Shown here one piece after another: positions 39,399 through 50,484 of a stretch of 64,000 bases of DNA. This DNA is from Isoetes taiwanensis. Taxonomy: Eukaryota; Streptophyta; Lycopodiopsida; Isoetales; Isoetaceae. Position 1 is the stretch's first letter; each line of letters starts with the position of its first letter. Position numbers and translations under genes: made by a program. The DNA is taken from contig JAJEKV010000084.1 of the NCBI GenBank assembly GCA_021234155.1, positions 3,847,702-3,911,701 on the forward strand, given 5' to 3'. Under the pieces are notes generated by a model that saw only the letters and a program-made list of their open reading frames with translations, searched no databases and was not told where the DNA came from.

Positions 39399-39784
39399 AG
39401 GGTGATTTTCTACTATAGTCATAAAATACGACTGTCACATTGAGATATGATAATAAGACATATAAAGTTGAAGTTGTTTTTCCACTATATGGTGTCATAA
39501 AATAAGACGCCATCAAAAGCTAGTGGAAAACTATAAAAAAATAAGACATGTCTTATTTTAATGATATTTTTAACATATGTGACATGTCTTAATTTCATAC
39601 CAGGGGAAATCCCCCGGTATAAAATAAGACTCCATTCCCCTTAAAAGGAGGAACCGAACCTACCCAAACCTAAATGAGACATGTCTTATTTTTAATAGTA
39701 GAAAGTCATTTTTTTCTTATTTGCTTATGTGGCCCAATGAAAATAACTAAAATATGAGACACCACTCTAGTGGAAAATCACCCT
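39399..39784. mobile_element. Short terminal-inverted-repeat element with a 15-bp flanking duplication
   Basis: Ends are AGGGTGATTTTCTACTATAG (left) and the complement of AGGGTGATTTTCCACTAGAG (right). TAAAACATGACACTT flanks both sides (39,384-39,398 and 39,785-39,799) without mismatch. The inside is AT-rich with repeated ATGTCTTATTTTA motifs and has no coding capacity. The long duplication does not fit the usual classes (2, 3, 8 or 9-11 bases). Confidence 0.75.
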
Positions 39785-39799
39785 TAAAACATGACACTT

Positions 39800-40390
39800 G
39801 TGCACTCATTGATTGCAGGGCATTTATGGCGGCCATTAATACACTCGAATATTTCATGAGTCGTGACGTTGACATTGGATTTGATGCTGAGCCAACTGGA
39901 TTGTTTGAGGGGGTCACAGAGAACCAATCCGGCAGAAAAATGAAGCTCTTCAAAGATCTAAAAGCACTTCCAATGCAAACGCTGCCATAGCTACTCCGGC
40001 GGGAGTTTAAATTAGACCCTCAATGTGGTTGCAAGGCTCCTCTGATCTTTGCAATCTTTGTGGGCATTTTGTTCAGAGATTATATTGACCCTGTTACAAA
40101 ATTAGAAGCCAAAATAGAGCCTCCAGAACAGAGATGGAAGGACAAAAACAGAACGGCCTTGTGTGCTACGGATTATTTTTTGTAGTAGGAGTCCATGACT
40201 TTCTTCAGGGACATGGAGCGTTTGATCAACTAAGTTTAATTCATTTGAAGTCTAGTGCCATACACAGAGAGACAATCCAAAATCTGGTTTTTTTTTTTGC
40301 CCCCTTTTTTTTCTCACGGCGTGCTGGATTAGCTTCGCGATATAGCTACAGATGATCTATGTTTCAGCTTATCTTATTTTTCCATCTGAC
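39800..40390. other. Stretch with one unassigned open frame
   Basis: A plus-strand frame (39,754-39,990) includes FMAAINTLEYFMSRDVDIGF and ENQSGRKMKLFKDLKALP after a TTGCAG acceptor-like site at about 39,825. It could be an exon of an unrecognised gene, but no neighbouring exon was found. The rest has no recognisable content. Confidence 0.2.
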
Positions 40391-40411
40391 TATGGCATTG
40401 CACAGATCAAA

Positions 40412-40672
40412 AAATTAATTTAATTTAATTTATGTCTATTGCTCACTTGGGCCTTGAGAGACCATGGAGCACATGAAACTTAGTTTTACAACTTTAGTAT
40501 TAAGGAACGGTGTGCATCCACTGCCCTTATGTATGATCCCAATAACATTGGTGGCACAGATAATAAAGAATAAAAATCGGCCACTTGGATGCCAAAGCTA
40601 TTTCTAATATGTACATATTCAGGGCCATTCTTTTCTGTTGTAGATTGCATTTGACAATCTTTTGATGCTACA
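40412..40672 (-). mobile_element. LINE-P 3' fragment
   Basis: On the minus strand it encodes the last part of the LINE-P C-terminus (FGIQVADFYSLLSVPPMLLG, DAHRSLILKL). The same 3' tail as copy 2 follows (GGTCTCTCAAGGC, AGCAATAGACATAAAT) and ends in AAATT repeats. TTTTGATCTGTG occurs next to both ends and may be the target duplication. The 5' part is lost within the Cys/His region. Confidence 0.7.
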
Positions 40673-40689
40673 CAGATCAAAATGGCCAT

Positions 40690-41600
40690 TGTTTTATGTT
40701 ATTGGTTGCATTTGCCAATAATGTCCAGCATTTTTCTCATCAGTATTAGATATCAATAGAGTCCTCTGTTTTGAAGAACCGAGTGGTTGGGCCCTTCCGG
40801 ATTTGTCTTTGGCAATGAGTTGAAATATGAGAGCAGAGGGGTTCTTGATCAAAATATGAGGTCAGAGGGGTTTCTGATCAAGATCTTCTGGGGCATCACC
40901 CTTTGCTTTTACGATGGGTCCAAATTCTCTATTTTTGAATAACAGAAAAACTCTTCACCCGAATGCTCAACTTATCGTTTTTAGTTTCTCCTCGAAATTT
41001 TTTCCATGGCATTATCTTTTAAGGCTCTCCTCAAATGCAAATGATTGCACTACGATATCAGAATTGCATATTTGGCCTAGCCAAACCACCTCTGGCACAA
41101 ACCGCACCAAGGCTTCTATTTCTTTTCTTTTTTTTTTCTTGGTATCAATTTCTACAAAAACAACCTTTTTTTTTTAATACCTAACGAGCCATTAGAATTT
41201 TTCATAACCTATTAATATATTAACTCTTGTCGCATTGTTTGAGATGCGTGTAATAAAGCTGCATAGTGTAGTCTTATTTTTTCTAGCTTCAGCCAGGCTA
41301 ATACGTAGCACATTGGCCATCTTGTGGGCTCAACACGAAAGTCGTATGCTTTACGTTCAATCCAGATGAAGTTTAAGTTTTATTTATTGAACGCTATGAC
41401 AATTGTTGCTCCAAATGGCATCAAGACTTTGAGCCACACATCTGGATAATTTTTTGGGGAGAGTTGCTTCTCTTGTGGTCACATCGCATAAATCATATTC
41501 CATTTTCCCTGGGACAAAGCAAGAAGCAAAGTGCCCTTGAAGCACAATTTCATTATAATGGGAAAATTTTTAGTAAACTGGAATTTTTTTATTATGGGGG
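40690..41600. other. No recognisable feature
   Basis: AT-rich sequence with short runs of T. Frames at 40,914-41,177 and 41,464-41,655 show no domain or splice context. Confidence 0.4.
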
Positions 41601-41880
41601 TTGTATAGACCTTATGCAGGGGTTGTATACACGTGTACAGTACCCTGTATCATAGACCTTATGCAGGGGTTGTATACACGTGCAGTACCCCTATATCATA
41701 CATATGTTGTGTACACCATGAAATATTTAGAAAACATATTTACTCGGTATCATACACCTTCTGCATGTGTTAGGTACACAGGTATGACACCCATGTATCA
41801 TACATATATTTTTAAGATACATGAATAGATTTATAGACCTTCTGCAGGTGAGTAGTACACATGTATCATACATATGTTTG
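41600..41880. repeat. Degenerate minisatellite with ATAGACCTTATGCAGGGG units
   Basis: Two close copies of a roughly 50-base unit (ATAGACCTTATGCAGGGG, then TTGTATACACGTG) lie at about 41,605 and 41,653. Looser copies (CACCTTCTGCATGTG at about 41,755 and GACCTTCTGCAGGTG at about 41,835) follow, interspersed with TGTATCATACATATGT. Confidence 0.75.
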
Positions 41881-42059
41881 TAGCATACAAGCCTCAACCA
41901 GTCTTACATCCTTCTTTGGCAACTGAATAAATGCACCTACTGCTTCGCCAATGTTATCTGCACCCCAGCATATGATTGGAAGTTCAATAGATGGCACCAC
42001 AGATTTCGTGATCTCTGTTGCTACATTCAATGGATCAACATCCTTGCCATGAAGGGTGG

Positions 42060-42720
42060 CTCTCTTTACCCCAAATGGCATGTATAATTTCCCTCGTTGG
42101 CGCTCCCCAAATGGCTCCATGGGGGGTGCCCCCGGGGGTATACCTGCCCCCCTCCCCCTCCCCCTCCCCCTCCAACCTCCCATTTGGGGGGTATACCTAC
42201 TCCCCCTGGCAACCAACCGAAATGGGGGTATACCTGCCCCCCAGCACCCCCCAAATGGTGCCATTTGGGGGGTATACCTACCCCCAAAAAAAATTTAAAA
42301 AAAAATAAAAAAAATAAAAAATAAAAAATTTTGGCGGATGTAAATGGCGCCATGGCGCCATTTGCATCATGGCGCCATTTGCATCCTCAAGGTGCCATGT
42401 GGGGGTATACCTGCCCCCCATGGCACCCCCAAATGGCTTTGAGGGGTATACCTACCCCCTCTGGCACCCCCCAAATGGCACCCCAAATGGCTCCATAGCG
42501 CCATTTGGGGGGTATACCTACCCCCTCTGGCACCCTCCAAATGGCGCCATTTGGGTGGTATACCTGCCCCTGGCACCCCCCAAATGGCGCCATTTGGGTG
42601 GTATACCTGCCGCCTGGCACCCCCCAAATGGCGCCATGAAGCCATTTGAGGGCTCCAAATGGCGCCCCAAATGGCTCCATTTGGAGGTATACATGTGATG
42701 AATGGCTCTAACAAAAAGAC
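42060..42720. repeat. GGGGTATACCTGCCCCC / CCAAATGGCGCCATTTGG satellite-like array
   Basis: About eight irregular units alternate GTATACCT (palindromic core GTATAC) with C-rich stretches and the perfect 18-base palindrome CCAAATGGCGCCATTTGG. The array also shows an A-rich insertion (about 42,285-42,325). Frames on both strands are repeat translations. A minus-strand frame entering from 42,060 down to 41,866 (ICWGADNIGEAVGAFIQL) is unlike the repeat and unassigned. Confidence 0.85.
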
Positions 42721-43560
42721 GATGCATATAGAAAGACTTACCTGGGTATGGTGGTCACCATTTTGGTGTGAAAACTATTGGCGACTGGAGTATATGGATC
42801 TTGTAAGAATATTGCAAATACCTCAAAAAGAAGCGCCAAAAACCCCCGGGCAAACAAAATAATGTTACCTGAAAATAAATGACTGCAAGAAGCCGCCTAG
42901 AAGTGCCGATCGGTATGGAACCATCGAAGATCTTGCATCCGCCTATAGAAGGATCTATACAAGCGCCTAAAGAAATGATATGTCGAGCAGCAACAACAAA
43001 TTTGGGATTTTAAATTTTGAATTTCAAATTTGGGCGGGCGGAGGGCTTTCAAATTTGGGCGGGCGGAGGGTTTTCAAATTTGGGCGGGCATTTTTAAATT
43101 TACGCCCGCCTTCCACGAGCTTCGCCATACCCACCCGCCAGCGCCACCTACATCCCTTTGCTTCCGCCCACTTCGCAATTTGCCGGCGCCGACTTCGCGC
43201 TGCCGGTAGCTGCTACTAGATGGCCTATTGGACTTAGCGACAGCGCCTGCTGCTAGATTGCCTAGCGCCGCCTACATCTCGCCTGCTTCCCCACCTGCGA
43301 CCCCCCGCCAACTTCGGTTTGCCGGCCGGCGCTTCTTTGCTAGATGGCCCATTGGACCTAGCGCCAATGCCAGCGCCTGCAGCTAGATGGCCTAGCGCCT
43401 AGTGCCAGTGCCAGCGCCACCGCTTAGCGCCTTTGTTTTCATCACTCTAGACACTAAAGATATCAAGAATCATGAAGGCAAGTCTCTAAGGCAAAGGTAG
43501 GTCTTCTTTTACTTGATTTTTTAGTTTTCCTAGTCAAATAGCACCAGTTTCTTGAATATA
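42721..43560. other. GC-rich and low-complexity stretch
   Basis: Contains a short tandem of TTTCAAATTTGGGCGGGCGG (43,010-43,095) and repeated TAGATGGCC-TAGCGCC segments (43,215-43,430). No gene is recognised. Confidence 0.5.
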
Positions 43561-44165
43561 TGTTTGCTTGATGCATATTGAGGATGCAAATGGCATGCAT
43601 CCTTAGCATGGTCTGCTTTACTAAATGCATGTTGAGGAATGCAAATGGCGCCATGGCACCATTTGCATTCACCACCATGCATTTGGTCCAGATGCTATAT
43701 CAAATGCATGCTGTGGATGCCTCATCATGTTTGGAAATGGCACCTTGAGGATGCAAATGGCGCTATGGCGCCATTTGCACCCGCAACACCAAAAAAACTT
43801 TCCAATTTTTTTTTTTTTTTTTTTTAAAGGGTGCTGCGGGTGCAAATGGCGCCATGGCGCCATTTGCACTCTCAATGTGCCATTTTCAACCATGCTGAGG
43901 ATGCAAATGGCATCCTTCGCATGCTTAAGAATGGCACCTTGAGGGTGCAAATGGCGCCATGGCGCCATTTGCACCCCCAACACCTTTTTTTTTTTTTGCT
44001 TTGGGGGTGCAAATGGCACCATGTTGCATCCTCAAGGTGCCATTTCCAAGCATGCTGAGGATGCAAATGGCTCCATGGCGCCATTTGCATTCACTAGCAT
44101 GCAAAAAAATATGTTGAGGATGCATTCACCAGCATGCATTTGGTCTGCTATAGCAAATGCACGTT
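43560..44165. repeat. Nested palindrome array built on GCAAATGGCGCCA
   Basis: The 26-base self-complementary sequence formed by GCAAATGGCGCCA and its complement occurs perfectly at about 43,843 and 43,949. One- or two-base variants lie at about 43,634, 43,755 and 44,055. The flanks are also mirrored: TGGCACCTTGAGG on one side and its complement on the other. Homopolymer T runs lie at two centres (about 43,808 and 43,986). A matching unit lies at about 42,342 in the neighbouring array. Confidence 0.85.
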
Positions 44166-44689
44166 CAGGTATGCCAGGAGATTTGCTGTGGAGTCACCTT
44201 CGTCCAGCTTGGTACCACTGAAGATTTTAGTCACGATGATTCAAAATGCGGCTTACAACTTTGACGAAGAGGCATTTAGTGGGGCAGGATTTGACCTTCT
44301 TATGAATGTTGGCAAAGAAAAGCATGATCCTACTAATGGCGTTGATTCAATTCAAAGAACAAATTTAAGTAATTTAGCTTCATAAACAAATTTTCTTGAT
44401 GTGTAAATTTGTCAATTTCAGAAGCTAATGATGCCCTTTTTCGTGTAAAATAGGTAAAACTTGCTAACTTAAGTTGCAGTATTTTTTTTTTTATTGTTTC
44501 CCCGATATTAATGGCGTGCCAATAAATGGCACTTTAGATGCATTTTTTTTGCTAAATGGCGCTATAATTGCTCAAAAAATCGTCATAAAATGGACTAAAA
44601 AGGATTTTCATCCCTAATTGGAATCACGAAATTTCTCATTTTAATGAAATTGTGCTACTTGCCTTTGAGAAATATTAGGTATTTTATTA

Positions 44690-44999
44690 CAAATGCAAGG
44701 GAGTGGCATGATGGTGCTATTAAAGCAAATAGATTAGAGCAAATAGATGAGGTGCATAGATTGTTGGGTTTTTTGCCAAGTCAGCCCTTCCCCGGGCGCC
44801 TACCTGAGGTGCCGGGAATTCATGTGTATATGTATATTTGTACAGCTGCCAACAGGCTTGTTGCTGCGACGGTTTTTCCCTCCTAAGGGGGGGGGGGTTT
44901 TAATCTGGGTAACAACGGGCTTGCTGCACCCATGTAATTTGGGTCCCATAGGCCGATTGGCCTCCGCGGACGATAAAAGAACCTTCCTTCCTTCCAAAA
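44690..44999 (+). mobile_element. LINE-P 3' fragment (tail shared with copy 1)
   Basis: The stretch resembles 9,640-9,935: GTGCATAGATTGTTGGG, ACGGTTTTTCCCTCC, then a G run, and GGGTCCCATAGGCCGATTGG followed by CTCCGCGGACGATAAAAGAA. It ends in a (CTTC)n run where copy 1 has (TTCTA)n. Only the extreme C-terminus and the tail remain. Confidence 0.75.
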
Positions 45000-45922
45000 G
45001 GGTCTATTACAACAAGACACATTAAGTTAATCAATAAATTCAGATAAAATTCTTAAGTTTTTAGCATGGCATGGCATAAGTGTGGGATATAAGCCTATGA
45101 GATTGGATGTTAATGCTGGGTCTAAAAACCCAAAGGTGTAGAACTAAAGAAATGTTCGCAATGGCCTTGGCAAAAGCATTGCAGCCTAAGCCACAAGCCC
45201 TGCAAATGGACAATCCAATTTAGCCAACCATTTTGGCACGACAATCCAGCCTCTTCCATATCTTCTTTTGAATTTGATTATAAAGATGTCCTTTAATTTG
45301 ATTTACTTTGGCCCCATGGGTCGTTTGGAGCTTTCAAGAGAACACATGTTCAAAGAATTCACTTTTCATCATTTCCATGAATTATGAATTATTCTCATTT
45401 ATCATATTTTTTCTTCATCAACTTAATAAACTTACAACCTAATAAACTTACGATGAGTTGGATAAATACCAAGATTGTTGAGTAGTGCTTGCTTGGCTTA
45501 AACTACTTTGGTTTCTACTGATGCCAGTACAAGCATCACACAAAATCCATCCCTATAAGCAAGTTATGACACATAATTTATCGTGATAGCCTTGATACGA
45601 ATCCACCCTATAAGTAGAAAAAGAGAAATGTCCGCGGCGGCCTTGGCCGCTGTGACAAATTTCTTGACGAATTTCACGACATATCCTTGATTTTCATAAA
45701 TTTTTGTAATGCCTTTGGTTAACATATTTGGCTCTGTATAATTTTGTATATCATTAAATGCCCTTGTATTTTACATATTTCATATAAAGCCCTTCAGAAT
45801 GGATGTATTTTTAGGGCAAGAATTTGACATCAGCAGTTTTCGTTTTTGAATAAAAAATAGAGCAAAGATTTAGACGTTCTAACCTGATGGAATCCCAGTG
45901 GAAAACCTAACTGGACCTCACG
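45000..45922. other. AT-rich stretch without a recognisable gene
   Basis: Two weakly related pieces (about 45,146 and 45,628) share AGAAATGTYCGCNRYGGCCTTGG. Nothing else is recognised. Confidence 0.4.
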
Positions 45923-46134
45923 TGCTTGAATTCGTTCTTTTTTTTTTTTTTTTTGAAGAACTGTGTCATCAATATATTAAAAAAATGGTAATGTTACAAA
46001 GCAAGTGAGGAGGAATGAGAACTGCCCCAAAGAGACAACGATACCTCGACACTCCACAACAAACTCACAGAAAAACTGCAACTCTACTACTGTACAAACC
46101 GACCATCACCATCTACAACACCCAAGAAGTCCCG

Positions 46135-49100
46135 TCAAATGGCAAACTTCCGCTCTACTAATCCCGGGAACACCAGAAAGCTTTGAAATAGCTTGTACCT
46201 AAGTCGAGGAATCAAGGAGGCTGCAGGCTGCTGAATCCCCTGAAAGATCCACAACCGTCGCCGCTTCCAAATCAGCCACACCAACCAAGCCACGCACAGA
46301 TGCAAGGCTTGCTGCCGCAAGAGCGGCCAAGCACCAGGATACACATGAAGCAGCAACTGCTGGCTAGTCAATCTCATATGAAACAGAGCCCTGACCCAAT
46401 CCTAGGCAGCTGCAAGTGAGGGCATAAAACCAGACAATGTTCCACAGTCTCACGATGAAGGCCACAACAAGGGTAGAGATGGCTCACACCCGGCCTAAAC
46501 TGACTCACAAGGGCATTCACCCTTGATACAGTGGTGCACCACCTGCCACAGAAGCACCCTAACCTTCGGTGGAGCAAGTGAGCTCCATGTCCACGTCCAA
46601 ACCGAGCGCCATCGAGAACCCAGAAGCTGCAGAGACCACTTGCCTGAAGGGGGCAGAGTGTCATGAATAGCCAGCACCCAGTAACAAGACCGCACAAAAC
46701 AAAAAGACACAACATCCAGATGAACCTTCCAAACCTGCACTACCACATCATCCTGAGGGACTATAGGTATGTGTAGCGGAATACTCCTTACCACTTATTC
46801 CCAGATAGCCCGGTCACTCCCCCTCAGGCGAAAGTGAGCTCGAAAGAACTCCCACGAAGCTAGCTGACCACCCCAATACCAATCCTCCAAGGTGAGCACA
46901 GCAGCTCGCATCCAACGGGCCTGCGTCCGAGCATGCACAGTGGCAGCCAAGGGCAAGTGCGCAGGGGATAGAGGAACCCACAAGAAAGGATAAGAGTGGT
47001 GATAAACTGAGGCATAATCTAGCTGGAAGAGCACACGCACATGATCCCAAGCCCGCAACATCCCCTGAGAAAAGGGGATGCATAGAAAGGCTGGAGACCA
47101 TACAACAGTGCCCAGGACAAGTCCACATGCACAAACGGCTTCCCAAACGCCACACAATAGCGAAAAGACTGCAACAACAGCGCCGCACCAGGAGAAGATG
47201 CTCCATCCTGCAGAGTGTTCCAAACAAACTTGGAGACCAACACCTTACTATGTAGTGCCAAATCCAGAATGGCCAAGCCCCCATCCTCCCGGGGGCGGAG
47301 ATACTTCCACCAAGCCACTTTAATAACCGCCCCTTCATCATCCCTGCCCCACACAAAATTTCGAACAATTTTATCCAAAGCCTGTATCTTACCCTCAGGA
47401 GCTAACATCGCAGATGATGTATACACATGAGTGCTACAAAGTACTGACTTGGCAAGAGTGATCCTACCTGCCATGGACAACTTGCTACCCTTCCACCAAT
47501 TGAGGTGCTTCTGCAACCCCTGCAAAATCTCATCCCACACCCTCCCCATGGAAACATCCCCTCCAAAGGGAATACCCAATAGCTTAGTACACACATTACC
47601 TGGAAGCACCTTCCAAGGGAGTAGAGCCAAATAAGGGGAGGCGGAGTCAGCTGGGCCCATAATGACGGAGCATTTACCCCAATTCAGAAGAATGCCCGAG
47701 GCCAAGGAGAAAGTATCCAGCAAACCCTTCACATTCCGCAAATTCCTCTCTTCTGCCACCAAGAAGAGGAAAGTGTCATCGGCGAACCGGTTAATAATCT
47801 GGCGGCTACCATCCCGCATCCAAGCCCATCCACTACCCCCCTCCTCCACCGCAGCCAAAAACAATCGGGACAAGGCCTCCGCCACAATCGTAAACAAAAA
47901 AGCGGGCCAAAGGGCACCCCCGACGCACCCTCTCGCCTAAAAGAAAAAGGCGGAGGGTTCACCCTGGCACACCACCGTAGCCCGTGCTGACCTATGCAGC
48001 TTCATGACTGTCTCTGTAAAGCGAGGACTACAGCCCAACGCTAACATCATGGCAGACAAGAACTCCCAACGGACACTATCGTAAGCTTTGGCAAAGTCAA
48101 GCTTAAGATAGGCAATGCCTTTAACCTCGTTCTCTGGACCAATAAAGGCCCTCATAAGGCTGCGGCAACATTAGTCAAAATGTTCCTCCCAGAACAAACC
48201 CGCATCGCACCGCACTAATGGAAGAAGTCAACACCGCTTCAACTTCTGCCGGGGGCTTTCGCAATAATCTTGTACACAGAGGGACAACAAGGAGATAGGC
48301 CTCCAATCATTAATGGTAGAAGGTCGCTTAATCTTAGGAATCAAGGAAATGCATGCGGTATTCAAGATCCTATCCATTTGAGAAGACTACAAAGAACTCA
48401 AGATACACACGGTACACGGACTCACTAGCCCACTCCCAATAAGTCTGAAAGAACTCCACAGGGATGCCATCCAGCCCAGGAGATTTATCCTTGGCCATAT
48501 ATGGTTTAACAGCCCCCAAAACAAGCTCTTGCGTCTCCTGCTCATAGGGAAGAGTGCGTTGTGCAAAAAACCCTGAGAAATGAGCATGCACATACCTCTG
48601 CAAATCAGCAGGATCCTCCAAAGTCCGGCCATCGAGGCAAAGCAAGGGGCGCCATAGATGCTTGCATATTGCACGCCTAGCTGCTCAAGAAACACCGACG
48701 AACTTGTGTCCCCCTCCTTCAACCAGGTAAGGGCCGCCTTTACACGCGCCTCCTTCACTTTAACCTGCTCCAGAGCAACAATATGCTGCAACACTGCATT
48801 CTCCCTAATGCCATCAGAAGGTTGCGCCCGAATCTTCTCCAACTCTTGATAGGAACCATGCAACTCCTGCCGCTCCTGCTGCACACGCTGCCTACCAAAG
48901 ACCTTGGCAAAACGCTTCACCCTGGCCAACGCAGTCACCATACCAGACATACCCTTCAGAGATGAAAAGTATCAAGCCACAACTCCTGGCACTGGGCCGA
49001 GAAATCCGCATCAGCCAGAAGCCGGATGTTCAAACGGAACACCATCCTAGAGGGCCGAGAGGCAACCACACCCTGACTAGACAAAACCTGAGGGTAATGA

Positions 49101-49375
49101 TCAGAAATGGAGGTAGATAGAATGTTACTCCAGCACAAAGAGGGCACACCATCCAGTGCGCATGGGGAAGCATAGCACCGGTCATGCCTAGCATACGCCC
49201 GGCCCGCACCAATCTGCCTATTACAATAGGTGAAAGACAAGTCCCTAGGGACCTCAACCAAGGCCAAATCCTGCAACAAACGAGACCACTGGTCCCTCTC
49301 AAACCCATGCACAACCTGGGTTCCAGAACCAGAGCGATTCTCTACTCGCTTTACCATATTGAAGTCCGCAGAGCA
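46135..49375 (-). pseudogene. LINE-Q ORF2, endonuclease C-terminal part and reverse transcriptase (copy 2)
   Basis: Reading starts inside the endonuclease, FNMVKRVENRSG, then HGFERDQWSRLLQDLALVEV and SISDHYPQVL. MAKDKSPGLDGIPVEFFQTY starts the reverse transcriptase (48,500), then LKLDFAKAYDSVRWEFLS (48,120). After a shift come FADDTFLFLVAEE (catalytic, about 47,770), KLLGIPFGGDVSMGR, AGRITLAKSVLCSTHVYTSS and WGRDDEGAVIKVAWWKYLRP. The C-terminal zf-RVT-like part (PKVRVLLWQVVHHC, VEHCLVLCPHL) reaches about 46,440 and the end near 46,135. The 879-base frame at 47,019-47,897 is the longest intact piece. Stops and shifts elsewhere disable it. Confidence 0.85.
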
Positions 49376-50440
49376 ACACAGATCTTGGGGACCTGCACAA
49401 TAGAATGAGCCAAATATACACCCAGGCCATTAGCCATAGAAACCAAGAAATCAGGCACCATCAGATCAGGAGGAAGATCCTGAATCTGGAACCAACATGG
49501 GATTTTAACCATTGTCAAAGAACTGGTGGACATTGCCGGAGTATAATACTGATACAACACATATGATTCACCCAAAGTATCCACCCTCCGACTAACCAAT
49601 TGCCCACGGAAGACAGCCTCAAACATGATTATGAAGAAATTATTTGGTAGGAATTTCAAGGACTGATGCCTGGGCAAACCAATCCGCCTCAGATGTCCGG
49701 CAAGCCAAGAGCTAAACCTCCTCGTGCCCAATATGTAACCCGTGAAGTAGCCTAATATCGCAAATGAAACTAGATTCTCAATGGTCTGAACATGCCTGGT
49801 ATGATCAATATCTATCCATGGAGTCTCTGGAAGAGCTGCCTGCAGGTCAACAGAGTGATGATCCTCCACAAATTTCAGAGCCTCTTGAACATGGGCAGTC
49901 CTACACTCCGGAGCCTTGCTCTTGATCCAATCTGAAAATCCCGGCCGAGTGATGCGAGCAACAATGTCATTGCTCCGCCAGGCCGGGCACACAGGAGTTG
50001 GAGCTGTCGCCCTGGCACCATGAGAGGTATCCAGGGGCACCCCAGGAGGCACATCAGCTACATGCACCCTAGAAGAGGGCGCATCACCAGCAAGTGATCC
50101 CTTCCTAAGCACAGGGGAAGAGGGCATCACAGATCCAGTTTCCAAAGGGGGCATGCTTGATGGAATCAAAAAGTCTCCAAAACACAATCTACTGGGGTCT
50201 CAGAATTATATTGAGAGGAAGAGCAATCCACATACCTCTCAACCGAAGGGGATTCCAAGAGCTCCCTCATCTCTGCCACCAATTGCATGCCACTTCCTAC
50301 AGCCCGCGCCTCTTCATGCATGCCGAGACCCGCGCCCTTCCCCTTTACTGGAGGATTCTTTCTCCTCGCCATCTCCCTTGGCTTCAGCCCCAAGCCATGA
50401 GGCTCAATCGATCCCCCATCAGCCTGTCTGGCAGGAGCCA
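49351..50440 (-). pseudogene. LINE-Q ORF1 (copy 2), nearly intact but shifted and C-terminally deleted
   Basis: ORF1 binds LINE RNA. An N-terminal frame from ATG 50,440 (MAPARQADGGSIEPHGLGLK) runs to about 50,166. A second frame from 50,187 (after one shift) reads DIVARITRPGFSDWIKS, DHTRHVQTIENLVSFAILGY, SSWLAGHLRRIGLPRHQSLK, WFQIQDLPPDLMVPDFLVS and KICVALR. It then runs into ORF2 sequence at about 49,378. It aligns well with the corresponding parts of copy 1. The C-terminal proline-rich part seen in copy 1 (22,179-22,751) is missing. Confidence 0.75.
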
Positions 50441-50484
50441 TGACATCTGCTTGAATTCGTTCTTCACTGCCATGTAGATATGAA

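Larger units (their letters stand above)
45940..50447 (-). mobile_element. LINE-Q copy 2 with 17-bp target duplication
   Basis: The element is bounded by perfect copies of TGCTTGAATTCGTTCTT (45,923-45,939 and 50,448-50,464). Its 3' end is a poly(A) tail, seen as a T run at 45,940-45,954, and its 5' end is at 50,447, only a few bases before the ORF1 ATG. It contains ORF1 and ORF2, with one internal deletion joining them. The intact long duplication suggests a fairly recent insertion by target-primed reverse transcription. Confidence 0.9.

Noticed and set aside
42018-44125. Proline-rich or histidine-rich proteins from the many overlapping frames
   Set aside because: They are translations of dyad repeats on both strands and all change with the repeat phase.
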